Positions 53,733 through 61,614 of a stretch of 64,000 nt of DNA are shown piece after piece. Each line of letters begins with the position of its first letter. Position 1 is the first letter of the stretch. Below the pieces are notes generated by a model. That model had not been told where the DNA came from. It saw nothing but the letters and a program-made list of their open reading frames with translations, and did not search any database. Source of the stretch: Autumnicola tepida (GTDB lineage: Bacteria; Bacteroidota; Bacteroidia; Flavobacteriales; Flavobacteriaceae); the NCBI RefSeq assembly GCF_031846485.1, contig NZ_JAVRHQ010000022.1, forward strand, positions 1 through 64,000, in the 5' to 3' direction. Made by a program: the position numbers and the translations under genes.

Positions 53733-56606
53733 CTAATCAATAAATCTACTTTCTGGAGGACCTAAATAGCTTGGCTTTAAGCCTCCTGCGTCTAAAACGA
53801 ATTTCTGAATAACTATTCCCGGGTCCATCGCCCAAACTTTTAAAGTATGGACACCAGCTTTTATTTCTTTATGTTCAGAAATGCTTTTCTTGATATGATC
53901 AGCAACTGATTTGGTCCACCAATCTGCATATTCCCAGTCGGGTTTAATTTCACCTTCGTTGATGTTAATTATTTGTGGTTCCTCGTCATCGATGGCAATC
54001 GCAAATTTTAATCCTTCATTTTTCTGGTAATTTTGAGTTGGAGAAACATAAGTTTCAACTCTCAGGTTTGCATCTTCAAACGTGGTAAATTTATATTCAA
54101 CTATGGCGGTTTTTGCATTTGGCTCCTGCCTTTCCGCATCCATAGGATCAACAAGAATTGAAGAACCGGTGCGACCTAAATTAGGAACCACTTTCCAGGA
54201 AACACTTTCACCTTCTTTATTACGAGAGAAATTTTCAGCTTCAATAGCAATTACTCCGTTGTTTTCTACAAAACCTGCAACTTTCGGGGGGTCCATTTTG
54301 ATCGGCACTTCTACTGTGTAATTTTGCCCTTTACTGGAAATTTCTATTTCACCCTCTGAAGACCCTTTGGGAACATTTTCCCAATCTATGCTTACATCTA
54401 TTTTCTCGGTATATTGAATTGTACCTTTATTTGAGGAAAGATTTATCCATTCATCTTCAGTATTGATCTCATAAGTTAGGTCATTATTTCCTCTGTTGAA
54501 GATTTCGATGTAGTACTTTTGATCATTAACAGGATCAAAGGCCGAAAAGGATTCACTATACAATCCATCACCTTCTACGCTAAAGCCACCCCAGGAAGGC
54601 TCAGTGCCATATTCAAGAGTATATCCCAGTATAGCGGTATCCCGTTCCTGAATATACGTCACTGCAGGCATTTTATTGGCTGGTGGATGATTCCAACTGG
54701 TGTATCCTATATGAGTTTGAGACATCATGTGATTCCATTTTCCATCAGCTATTTCTTCATGGAACTTCCTGGTTAAATTTACGTCTTTTTCAAAAAGTTC
54801 TTTTACTGTATCAGCATATCGATTTGCAACCGTTGCACCCAGTTCAGCGTAAAATTTATTTTTCGCTCCAGCTATGTACATTTCATTAACATTCGCGGAC
54901 ATTTCTAATGGGGCATGAACAAGCTGCTGATAAGCAGCTTTATAGTTTGTAGGAAGTTCCGTTAATACTGCCACACTTTTTGCAATTAACTTTCTAAATT
55001 CGTTTATAATTCTGTCTGCTTCCCGGTAGTTTTCAATACTATACGTTTCCGGAGTTAGCATTTCCGGAGTTCTCCTTGCATTATATTTAGTATACAATAA
55101 AAGAATTTCAGCTATGTCAGCTGCGTGTTTACTTCCAAATTGTTGTGTTGACCAGTCCACATAATACTCTGGAAGGTTATCTGCATTTGTACTGTCAACA
55201 TCCCAAGCCATATCCAGGAAAAAGCTGATAGGTAGTTCCATTGGCTTGATGTCTCCCACATTAGCTATCCACAATTCATCCACCCCCCATTCATACGTTA
55301 ATTTCATCTGTTCCCATACACGTTCTAGTTGAGTAACGTTTTGCCATCTATAAGATACAGGTGCTCCCACATAATCAAAATGATAGTACATTCCGAAACC
55401 ACCTTCGTAGGTACTATCTTCCTTTTTGGGTAATATTCTAATGTTACCCCAGTTGTCGTCACTAAACAGAATAATAATATCATCATCTACCCGCATCCCT
55501 TTATCATAATACTCCTGAACTTCTTTATAAATAGCCCAAACCTGTGGAGTTTCTTCAGCGGGTTTTCCGGTGACATCAGCTATTATTTCCCGTTGATCAG
55601 ATATAATAGTCTGAAGTAGGTCTACGGCGGCACTCTCACTCATGGCTTCGTCACCATCTCCACGCATTCCAACCGTAACCACACTTTCATAATCCCTCAT
55701 ACGCTCAACACCACCTTTCCAGAACTCCTGAAGTTTTTCTTTATTGGTATCATAGTTCCACGCACCACCTCCGTAGCGTCCCCATTCATCATGCGCGCGC
55801 ATCAGAGGCTCGTGATGGCTGGTGGAAATTACTATTCCATACTCATCGGCAACTTTAGGATTTGAGGGGTCATCTTCAGCAAAAACTGTAGGTAGCCACA
55901 TTGCAGGCCATAGAAAGTTGGCCTTTTTCCGCAGTAATAATTCGTAGACTTTTTCATAAAATTTATGGTTGAATCCCCCAAACTTCTCTTTTGCCCAGTT
56001 TCTTAATGCCGGAGATTCATCATTTAAGAATATTCCTCTATACTTGACAGAGGGAGCATCAGAAACATATTCAAGTGGTTCCAAACTTAAGAAGTTACTC
56101 TTTTTAGGGGGTACATCTGCCCAATAGTACCAGGGTGAGACTCCCATTTTTTCAGATAGACTGAAGACTCCGTAAGCAACTCCTCTTCTGTCACTTCCTA
56201 TAATAACCAGTGCATTCTTCACACCAGGAAAAGGATCTTTAATAGTTTGTATAATAAAACGTTCCCATTGCCCTTTTATAGGATCAACATTTATTCTCCC
56301 CTTATCGATTAACTCGTTAACTAAACTGCTTTTCCCTACAGTAGCTAAAATTATCATATTGCTATCTGATATTTCCCGTGCCTGAGATATAGTAGGTTTC
56401 CTGTCAGTAATTTTCTTAATGTCTTCCGCTAAAAATTCAGCTGATTTCTTTATCAGGATGTTCTCAGAGGGATCAAATAAAATCGTAGCTTCTCCAGAAC
56501 TAGAAACAATTGGAAAGTTCTTTGTCTCTTTTTCCGATGTGTTAATATTTATTTGAGAGCTTAAGAGATTTGGAACTAATAGGAGAAGTATTAAATAATA
56601 TTTCAT
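53733..56606 (-). CDS. GH115 family alpha-glucuronidase
   Basis: A 957-residue secreted enzyme with signal peptide (LILLLLVPNLLSSQ). It matches GH115: YRGIFLNDESPALRNWAKEKFGG (about residue 190), LLLRKKANFLWPAMW, DEYGIVISTSHHEPLMRAHDEWGRYGGGAWNYD, VTVGMRGDGDEAMSE and the C-terminal GH115_C region (EAENFSRNKEGESVSWKVVPNLGRTGSS). Members cleave 4-O-methyl-glucuronic acid from xylan. It is divergent from the DUF1593 gene across a LacI-type operator, and both are flanked by the long direct repeats. Confidence 0.92.
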   Translation of the reverse strand: MKYYLILLLLVPNLLSSQININTSEKETKNFPIVSSSGEATILFDPSENILIKKSAEFLAEDIKKITDRKPTISQAREISDSNMIILATVGKSSLVNELIDKGRINVDPIKGQWERFIIQTIKDPFPGVKNALVIIGSDRRGVAYGVFSLSEKMGVSPWYYWADVPPKKSNFLSLEPLEYVSDAPSVKYRGIFLNDESPALRNWAKEKFGGFNHKFYEKVYELLLRKKANFLWPAMWLPTVFAEDDPSNPKVADEYGIVISTSHHEPLMRAHDEWGRYGGGAWNYDTNKEKLQEFWKGGVERMRDYESVVTVGMRGDGDEAMSESAAVDLLQTIISDQREIIADVTGKPAEETPQVWAIYKEVQEYYDKGMRVDDDIIILFSDDNWGNIRILPKKEDSTYEGGFGMYYHFDYVGAPVSYRWQNVTQLERVWEQMKLTYEWGVDELWIANVGDIKPMELPISFFLDMAWDVDSTNADNLPEYYVDWSTQQFGSKHAADIAEILLLYTKYNARRTPEMLTPETYSIENYREADRIINEFRKLIAKSVAVLTELPTNYKAAYQQLVHAPLEMSANVNEMYIAGAKNKFYAELGATVANRYADTVKELFEKDVNLTRKFHEEIADGKWNHMMSQTHIGYTSWNHPPANKMPAVTYIQERDTAILGYTLEYGTEPSWGGFSVEGDGLYSESFSAFDPVNDQKYYIEIFNRGNNDLTYEINTEDEWINLSSNKGTIQYTEKIDVSIDWENVPKGSSEGEIEISSKGQNYTVEVPIKMDPPKVAGFVENNGVIAIEAENFSRNKEGESVSWKVVPNLGRTGSSILVDPMDAERQEPNAKTAIVEYKFTTFEDANLRVETYVSPTQNYQKNEGLKFAIAIDDEEPQIININEGEIKPDWEYADWWTKSVADHIKKSISEHKEIKAGVHTLKVWAMDPGIVIQKFVLDAGGLKPSYLGPPESRFID

Positions 56607-56632
56607 GATGTAATTAATTTAGTCTAAATATA

Positions 56633-56648
56633 ACGCAATCGGTTGCGT
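56633..56648. promoter_or_regulatory. LacI-family operator between GH115 and DUF1593
   Basis: Perfect palindrome ACGCAA TCGG TTGCGT. The half-site ACGCAA and the central C-G pair are typical of LacI/PurR operators. It lies in the 136-bp divergent promoter region, so one repressor could control both genes. The regulator is not in the window. Confidence 0.75.
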
Positions 56649-56742
56649 AATTAGAACAATAGAATAAATTATTTTTATATTGAAAAATCTAGTTCCCATT
56701 TTTTGTAATTAGCAGCTTAAAATTTTTATTAATTATTTTCCC

Positions 56743-58092
56743 ATGAAATCAGTTTCTTCTAAAATCATATTTTCTTCTTTTTTGCTATTACTCTTCCTTC
56801 AGCCACTCTCCGCTCAAGACAAAGAAAACAAAAGTCATATTTATAAACCGAGGATAATCAATACAACCGATTTGGGGGCAGATCCAGACGATGAACAATC
56901 TATGGTGCGTCAGTTGGTAAGTGCAAACGAATTTGATATTGAAGGTTTAATCGTAGCCACCGGATGTTGGAAAAAGTCGCAGAACAATACTGATATGTTG
57001 GATAAGCTTATCGAAGCTTATTCGCAGGCATACCCTAATCTCAAAATCCATGCTAACGGATACCCTTCACCAGAGTATTTAGAATCTATTTCTGTAATGG
57101 GACAGGATGAATATGGAATGGGTGATGTAGGGACAGGTAGAGATAGTCCCGGTTCTGAATTAATTATCCAGACAGTAGATAAAGATGATCCGCGCCCGGT
57201 CTGGGTGATGGGGTGGGGAGGCATGAACACTGTCGCCCAGGCTATTTGGAAGGTACGGGAAACCCGATCTCCGGCTGAACTGGAAAAATTCCTTTCCAAA
57301 TTGCGCCTGTTTGATATTCTTGGTCAGGGTGATTCGGGTGCCTGGATCGCCAAAAACTTTCCGGAAGTATTCTATATACGTGCCACTGAAGTTTACGGAT
57401 GGGCTCCATCTGATGAATATATCGATTATCATATCCAAAGTCATGGCCCCTTGGGTACTGCCTATCCAGACCGCAAATATGCTACTGAAGGTGATACTCC
57501 TGCATTTATGCATGTATATCCTACAGGGCTTAATAACCCAGAGCAGATTGATCAGGGTGGCTGGGGTGGCCGCTTTAGCTTTGTCAAAAAAGCAGGTATC
57601 CGGAGCATGTCTTGTGTGGAAAAAGAGAACGAAACAAAATATGATCCTTATTATATGTACGGAAACACCTCAGAAGGATCGGAAGCGATAAAACGATGGA
57701 GCGAAGCTTACAACAATGATTTTGCGGCCCGGATGGACTGGAGTATTACCGATGATTATTCAGATGCCAACCATCATCCTGTAGCTGTATTGAACGGAGA
57801 TAAAACAAAGAAGGTAGTGGAAATAAAAGCCGTTTCCGGTTCAAGGGTTGAACTAAGCGCAGCGGGTTCCACCGATCCTGATGGCAATACTATTAAATAC
57901 TCCTGGTCCTATTATGACGAACCCAGTTCCTATAATGGATCTGTTAACATTCAAAATAGTTCATCAGAATTAGCCGCTATTGGAATTCCAGAAGATGCTG
58001 GTGGTAAGACTATTCATGTTATACTCAAACTTCAGGATGACGGGGAACCAAATCTCTTTGCTTTTCGGCGTGCAATTATTACTGTGAAGTAG
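56743..58092 (+). CDS. DUF1593 (nucleoside-hydrolase-like) secreted protein
   Basis: 449 residues with a signal peptide (FLLLLFLQPLSAQ). The N-terminal domain has the Asp-rich metal motif RIINTTDLGADPDDEQSMVRQL of the nucleoside hydrolase-like/DUF1593 family, with WVMGWGGMNTVAQAIWKV and LFDILGQGDSGAWIAKNFPEVFYIRATEVYG. The C-terminal 95 residues form a beta-sandwich with DPDGNTIKYSWSYYDEPSSY (PKD/cadherin-like), usual in this family. It is likely a glycan-related hydrolase, but the substrate is not established. Confidence 0.88.
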   Translation: MKSVSSKIIFSSFLLLLFLQPLSAQDKENKSHIYKPRIINTTDLGADPDDEQSMVRQLVSANEFDIEGLIVATGCWKKSQNNTDMLDKLIEAYSQAYPNLKIHANGYPSPEYLESISVMGQDEYGMGDVGTGRDSPGSELIIQTVDKDDPRPVWVMGWGGMNTVAQAIWKVRETRSPAELEKFLSKLRLFDILGQGDSGAWIAKNFPEVFYIRATEVYGWAPSDEYIDYHIQSHGPLGTAYPDRKYATEGDTPAFMHVYPTGLNNPEQIDQGGWGGRFSFVKKAGIRSMSCVEKENETKYDPYYMYGNTSEGSEAIKRWSEAYNNDFAARMDWSITDDYSDANHHPVAVLNGDKTKKVVEIKAVSGSRVELSAAGSTDPDGNTIKYSWSYYDEPSSYNGSVNIQNSSSELAAIGIPEDAGGKTIHVILKLQDDGEPNLFAFRRAIITVK

Positions 58093-58494
58093 CACTTTTA
58101 AAGAATATGGTATTTATATAATTAACGAGGGGAGAAATTTTGGATATATTTCAGGGTAAGCTTTATCTTACTTTATGAAAATGATCTGCTGAAAAACATG
58201 TTCATATGTTTAAATTAAAATTCCACTACACTATTTTGTGCTTTATCTGTCTTTTGCCTATTAAATAGGATGAATAAATCATATTTGTTTTTTATCATTT
58301 AAATCAACAACTTTCAATCCCGGAAATACGAAGTCATCCGCACCCCTTATGCATTGAGTATACTGATTTAAAATTCAATGAATCAGCAAGTTACAGGGAG
58401 ACCAATTTCATATTGTATTCATAGTATAATGAATGCGGTTGTCATAAATATCAATCCCCCAGATTATCAGCGCATTGGCAACTCTGGGCCCTTC
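58093..58494. other. Intergenic, no gene recognised
   Basis: 402 bp between the DUF1593 gene and the decayed mob-element remnant. Reading frames are broken in all six frames and no repeat or structured motif was seen. It is likely the edge of the cargo. Confidence 0.4.
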
Positions 58495-58738
58495 CAGATA
58501 AGAACTAAAAAATTTCAAGCTTATTCCTAATCACCTGCTTGTCCTATTTCTGGTACTCTGAATAACTCCCTTGGGAATGGTCGGATATTTTGGCTATGCT
58601 GCCAATGCACAACAGGAAGAAAACTTCAAAATTTACCGGATGATTTCAGAATCAGAAAATCAGCTGCAACAGGATTTCTTTGCTACATATCCTGAAATTA
58701 AAGAGGAATATTGCCAGTGGCTGGAAGATAAAAAGTAG
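58495..58738 (+). pseudogene. Remnant of the post-relaxase membrane-protein gene
   Basis: Aligns to the 3' part of the gene at 51625-52074. The first 75 bp are diverged (for example cttattcctaatcacct versus cttattccagattacct), with a one-base deletion near 58500 and an in-frame TGA near 58560. From 58571 the match to the functional copy is almost exact and it ends with the same TAG. So an old decayed copy has had its 3' end overwritten by, or recombined with, the younger copy. Confidence 0.85.
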
Positions 58739-58918
58739 GATTTGTCATGACAATTCACCCTGCGCAAATTAATTATAATCTACAGTAAATCCTCTGGAAA
58801 CCCGTGAAAACAGGCAAAAATTTACAGTAAAAACATAATTAGGATGCGCCCTATGCTGTTTTTATTTCACGCTTAACTTCCCGTACGCTATAAAAACAGC
58901 ACAGGAACCTTGCGCAGG
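58571..58918. repeat. Direct repeat copy 2 (element 3' end, without the palindrome)
   Basis: 348 bp, same orientation as 51907-52290; the 36-bp length difference is exactly the palindromic insertion. It is followed after 4 bp by the 19-bp counterpart of the sequence at 53683-53702. Together they form the right edge of the cargo. Confidence 0.9.
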
Positions 58919-59076
58919 TAAGTTATGGTAGATTTGGGGGCAGAATTTTGTGGACCTCAAGGATTATATTTAGTGATTAATAAAAACTATTTAAGTGACT
59001 TTTTTTCTTATTTAAAGAGAACATATAAAATAAGCAATAGTATTTTTCTTATTTGTAGGTTCAATAAAAAGAACAA

Positions 59077-59152
59077 CCCACGCCACTGTATATGCTTATT
59101 CGCATTTAGTGAGCCTTCTGTGCACCTCACCTTATGGGTGTACAGGCACCCT
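59077..59152 (-). ncRNA. Second (distal) guide RNA scaffold of the dCas12f system
   Basis: On the minus strand it begins GAGGGTGCCTGTACACCC and ends GGCGTGGG at 59077. It aligns with the copy at 59245-59320 over its whole length. Conserved stems: CACC/GGTG (59140-59128 reading minus), ATGC/GCAT, and a closing stem CTCAC/GTGGG. The closing stem has a U-G pair only when read on the minus strand, and it is A-C on the plus strand, which supports transcription on the minus strand. The 20 nt after the stem (59057-59076) is the candidate guide; it differs from the first copy. A weak AATAAG...CTTATT stem with T-run follows. Confidence 0.7.
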
Positions 59153-59244
59153 CGTTAATCCATTCAATTAATTTTCAGCAAACCTTCTCTGGATTTACCT
59201 ACTTATACTTGCATAAATTTGTTATCAGTAAAAATTAAACGGAG

Positions 59245-59320
59245 CTCACGCGTTGTATATGCTTAGCGCATTTAGTGAGTGCCCCCGTTGACCTCACCTT
59301 GCGGGTGTACAAGCACCCTC
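59245..59320 (-). ncRNA. First (proximal) guide RNA scaffold of the dCas12f system
   Basis: Begins 12 nt after the dCas12f stop on the same strand, GAGGGTGCTTGTACACCC, and ends CGCGTGAG at 59245. Stems: GGGTG/CACCC or CACC/GGTG at the 5' part, ATGC/GCAT (59271-59259) and closing CTCAC/GTGAG (59279-59245). The position right after the effector gene matches TnpB omega-RNAs and known dCas12f guides, where scaffold precedes a 3' guide. The candidate guide lies at 59225-59244. Differences from the distal copy keep the stems paired. Confidence 0.75.
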
Positions 59321-59332
59321 TTAATTCGATGT

Positions 59333-60430
59333 TTAATCTACAATCAGTTCAATAGCGGCTTTCTCGGCTTTGTATTTTATTTTGGTGGTTAAATCATAAT
59401 AACTCCAGTTCCGCAGTACAAAAGCTTCCTCTCTGGCCAGTTCTATTTTCTTTTCCTGGTCCAATAAAACCAATGTGCCTGCCTGGTGTTTTACGCAGAA
59501 GTCGATTAACTTCCTGCTATAAACATGCAGACGGTTGTTTACATAATCTCTTTCCTTATCCCGAAACCGCTCCAGGGCCTTTGTCTTTCGCTTCCGTCCA
59601 TTTCCTGATCTGGCATATGCAACTCCTTCCCGTGTCCTTTTGAAGGCAGCTTGTATGGCTAACCTTCGGTATAAAAATTCTTCCCTTGTTCCAATAGTAA
59701 GTTTTGCTGTTCCTATTTTTACTACAATGGGATACTCCAGGGACAAGGTGGCTTCTGCGATCACTTCCGGTCTTAGTTCATGCTTTTCTTTCTCCACTTC
59801 AAAGGTGGCCAGCATAAAGATCTTCCCATTTTTTATTTTGAGATGGGAAGTTCGCATTTTCAGCTCACCGCTAACCAGCTGATGCATTAGTTCCCATTTA
59901 TCGTTAAAGTCCCTGCCTAAATAAGTCTTCATGGGAATGGAAAAGAATTTAAAGCAGAAGGCTTTTTTATCAGGATTAAAATGTAATCCGCAAACCCCTT
60001 CCATATCGAAGGGAAAAGCCATACTTCTTTTATAGTTATGTAAGGAACGCTCCCCGCTCCAGTATTCCTCCCTGTTTTGTTTGAAGGAACTTAAGATGAT
60101 GCTATTCAGGTTGGTTAAAATATTGGTGGGCATTTCCCCTTTAAAACGATCGGAAACCATCCGGTAAGTGCAATTGATCCTGGAACGGTTGAAAATACCA
60201 AGCTCATCTTTCTTTTCATCAACAAGTTTATACTTCACCCCTTCCGATAAATAAAAGAACTCCTGGACCATTTCCTGAACATACAAATGGGAAACAATTA
60301 GGTTTGCCGCCCTGTAGCATCTATTGCGCCACAGGTAAAGCTTATTCATGGCCTCCTTTCGTTCTTCTTTAGAAGGCAGATCAACCAGCAGCTGGATCCT
60401 CCGGGTAAGTTTCATTGTGGACTTTACCAT
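59333..60430 (-). CDS. Nuclease-dead Cas12f/TnpB-like RNA-guided DNA-binding protein
   Basis: 365 residues. The N-terminal half has the Cas12f/TnpB REC/wedge pattern, including MPTNILTNLNSIILSS and YWSGERSLHNYKRSMAFPF (residues 100-140). The RuvC-I site, normally (V)GIDLG, reads VVKIGTAKL, with K238 in place of the Asp. The bridge-helix region is KALERFRDKERDYVNNRLH. RuvC-II, normally (I)VxE, reads LVLLDQE with D324. The protein ends at IELIVD, where RuvC-III and the zinc ribbon would begin. It should bind DNA through a guide RNA without cutting. The start is 2 nt after the sigma-factor stop, and the guide RNA copies follow directly. Confidence 0.88.
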   Translation of the reverse strand: MVKSTMKLTRRIQLLVDLPSKEERKEAMNKLYLWRNRCYRAANLIVSHLYVQEMVQEFFYLSEGVKYKLVDEKKDELGIFNRSRINCTYRMVSDRFKGEMPTNILTNLNSIILSSFKQNREEYWSGERSLHNYKRSMAFPFDMEGVCGLHFNPDKKAFCFKFFSIPMKTYLGRDFNDKWELMHQLVSGELKMRTSHLKIKNGKIFMLATFEVEKEKHELRPEVIAEATLSLEYPIVVKIGTAKLTIGTREEFLYRRLAIQAAFKRTREGVAYARSGNGRKRKTKALERFRDKERDYVNNRLHVYSRKLIDFCVKHQAGTLVLLDQEKKIELAREEAFVLRNWSYYDLTTKIKYKAEKAAIELIVD

Positions 60431-60432
60431 GT

Positions 60433-61218
60433 TTAGGCTGATTTAAGTTGCTGCTCGTGTTTCTCCTGCATCAGTTTATAGGCGGCCATAAATTCTTTGT
60501 GCACTTCCTTTTTGGATAGATTGAGCTCTCGGGCTATGGAAGCAAAAGAATAATGCTTTTCCGTACGTAGCTGCAATACCTTTTCCTGCTCCTTAGTCAT
60601 GGTACCCTCAATCTTTACAGTCACCACTGGTTTTGTTTTTGCATTCAGCGTACTGCCCGTGTGGATAATCTCTTTAATGTCTTCAATGGCTCTCTTTACC
60701 TCATTGCTAGTATAGGTAATACTGGTCCCCATGACATTGGCAATGGCTTTATACTGAAAACCATATTTTAAGCAGAGTTTAATCAGGTGTCTTCTTTCGG
60801 CGCTGAGCAACGGGAAAATGCTTCTAATCCTGTCAAAGGCTTCTTGATCTGCTTCCTGGTCTACTAAATGCTCATCTTCCTTCTGTGGGTCATAACCATG
60901 CATATGTTCCTGGTAGTCCTCATAAAATTCCAGCCTGTTGATGTTCCTGTAAAAGTCATTTTTGGGCCGACAATAGTAGTAGGTACACTCCCGTTTCATC
61001 ACATAGCGCAGGAAAAAATAAATATGTTCGGGTCGTTCAATACCTTCTCTTTTCTCCCAGAGTTTTAAAAAAGTATCCTGAAGGATGGTCTCAATGACAA
61101 ACTCATCACGAATTAATTGCTTTCCTACCCAAAAGATCCTGCGCTGGTATTTGGCATAGATAAGCTCTAAAGCATCGGGATGACCTTGTTTTAGTAAATC
61201 AAAAATACGCTGTAACAT
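60433..61218 (-). CDS. ECF sigma factor with an extra C-terminal helix-turn-helix
   Basis: 261 residues. Sigma region 2 is at about 8-80 (DALELIYAKYQRRIFWVGKQLI...ILQDTFLKLWEKRE). Region 4 is at about 138-187 (LSAERRHLIKLCLKYGFQYKAIANVMGTSITYTSNEVKRAIEDI). A second HTH of similar pattern follows at 208-250 (KEQEKVLQLRTEKHYSFASIARELNLSKKEVHKEFMAA), separated by a Lys/Thr-rich linker. Ordinary ECF factors are about 170-200 residues. There is no anti-sigma gene. It is 2 nt from the dCas12f start, so the two products are probably made together; the extra domain may contact dCas12f. Confidence 0.88.
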   Translation of the reverse strand: MLQRIFDLLKQGHPDALELIYAKYQRRIFWVGKQLIRDEFVIETILQDTFLKLWEKREGIERPEHIYFFLRYVMKRECTYYYCRPKNDFYRNINRLEFYEDYQEHMHGYDPQKEDEHLVDQEADQEAFDRIRSIFPLLSAERRHLIKLCLKYGFQYKAIANVMGTSITYTSNEVKRAIEDIKEIIHTGSTLNAKTKPVVTVKIEGTMTKEQEKVLQLRTEKHYSFASIARELNLSKKEVHKEFMAAYKLMQEKHEQQLKSA

Positions 61219-61614
61219 AAGCAGTCGCTTTTAAGCCGGAGGAAATTACCACCAGAATTAAACTGAATTAGCTTATGCGAATTCTTATAAGAAATTGAGA
61301 GAAGATAGCTTTGAAAAGAAGTCCTTAAAAGTAAGGGCATGGGACTTTACTTATTGTATCAGAGGTACTGGTATACCATGGAACGACAAGTAAGCCCACG
61401 CCCGGGTCGTGAGCATTATCACTTATCATCTCGTTCCTTAAAATTACCAGTTTTCTGATACAAGACTCAAAGCGAATGCTTCTAATATTTTACTTAAAGA
61501 AGTTTCGCAAATATATTAATATGAGGTAAATATATAAATAATTATTTTACGTTGTAATATAAACCAACATCATTTGTAGAATTTTTCGTCACCTTGGTTG
61601 TAGATAGGGCTACA
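61219..61614. other. Divergent intergenic region between the sigma-factor and XRE genes
   Basis: 396 bp holding the promoters of both divergent genes. It contains the 110-nt hairpin at 61354-61463 and a second structure made of AAGTCC (about 61319) and GGACTT (about 61343). No TTG/TAnnTTTG promoter pair was confidently seen. The sequence next to the sigma start has a CCGGAGGAAA-like tract on the plus strand, so on the minus strand no purine-rich ribosome site is evident. Confidence 0.5.
61354..61463. other. Long imperfect hairpin upstream of the sigma-factor gene
   Basis: Nested inverted repeats: TTGTATCAGA (61354-61363) with TCTGATACAA (61454-61463), ACTGGT (61367-61372) with ACCAGT (61446-61451), GGAACGA (61380-61386) with TCGTTCC (61431-61437), and CACG with CGTG around CCCGGGT at the tip. 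The order is collinear, so it would fold into one long rod with internal loops. It is not a terminator (no T-run). It may be a 5' UTR structure, a small RNA, or a MITE. Confidence 0.7.

Noticed and set aside
58925..59158. 77-codon plus-strand reading frame over the distal guide RNA copy
   Set aside because: It overlaps a structured repeat that is conserved as RNA, its frame is not shared with the second copy, and the translation has no domain-like features.
59041..59330. The two structured repeats read as a CRISPR array, attachment sites or MITEs
   Set aside because: Only two copies 168 nt apart, no regular short spacers, no terminal repeats or target duplication. The strand-specific U-G pair and position after dCas12f fit guide RNA better.
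61240..61290. Weak match (GTTTAATT core) of the proximal guide to the sigma gene 5' region, suggesting self-control
   Set aside because: About 12 of 19 positions, within AT-rich DNA, with mismatches in the first bases. This is near what chance would give.
61354..61463. Hairpin read as an intrinsic terminator
   Set aside because: No U-run on either strand after the stem, and the stem is much longer than needed with internal loops.
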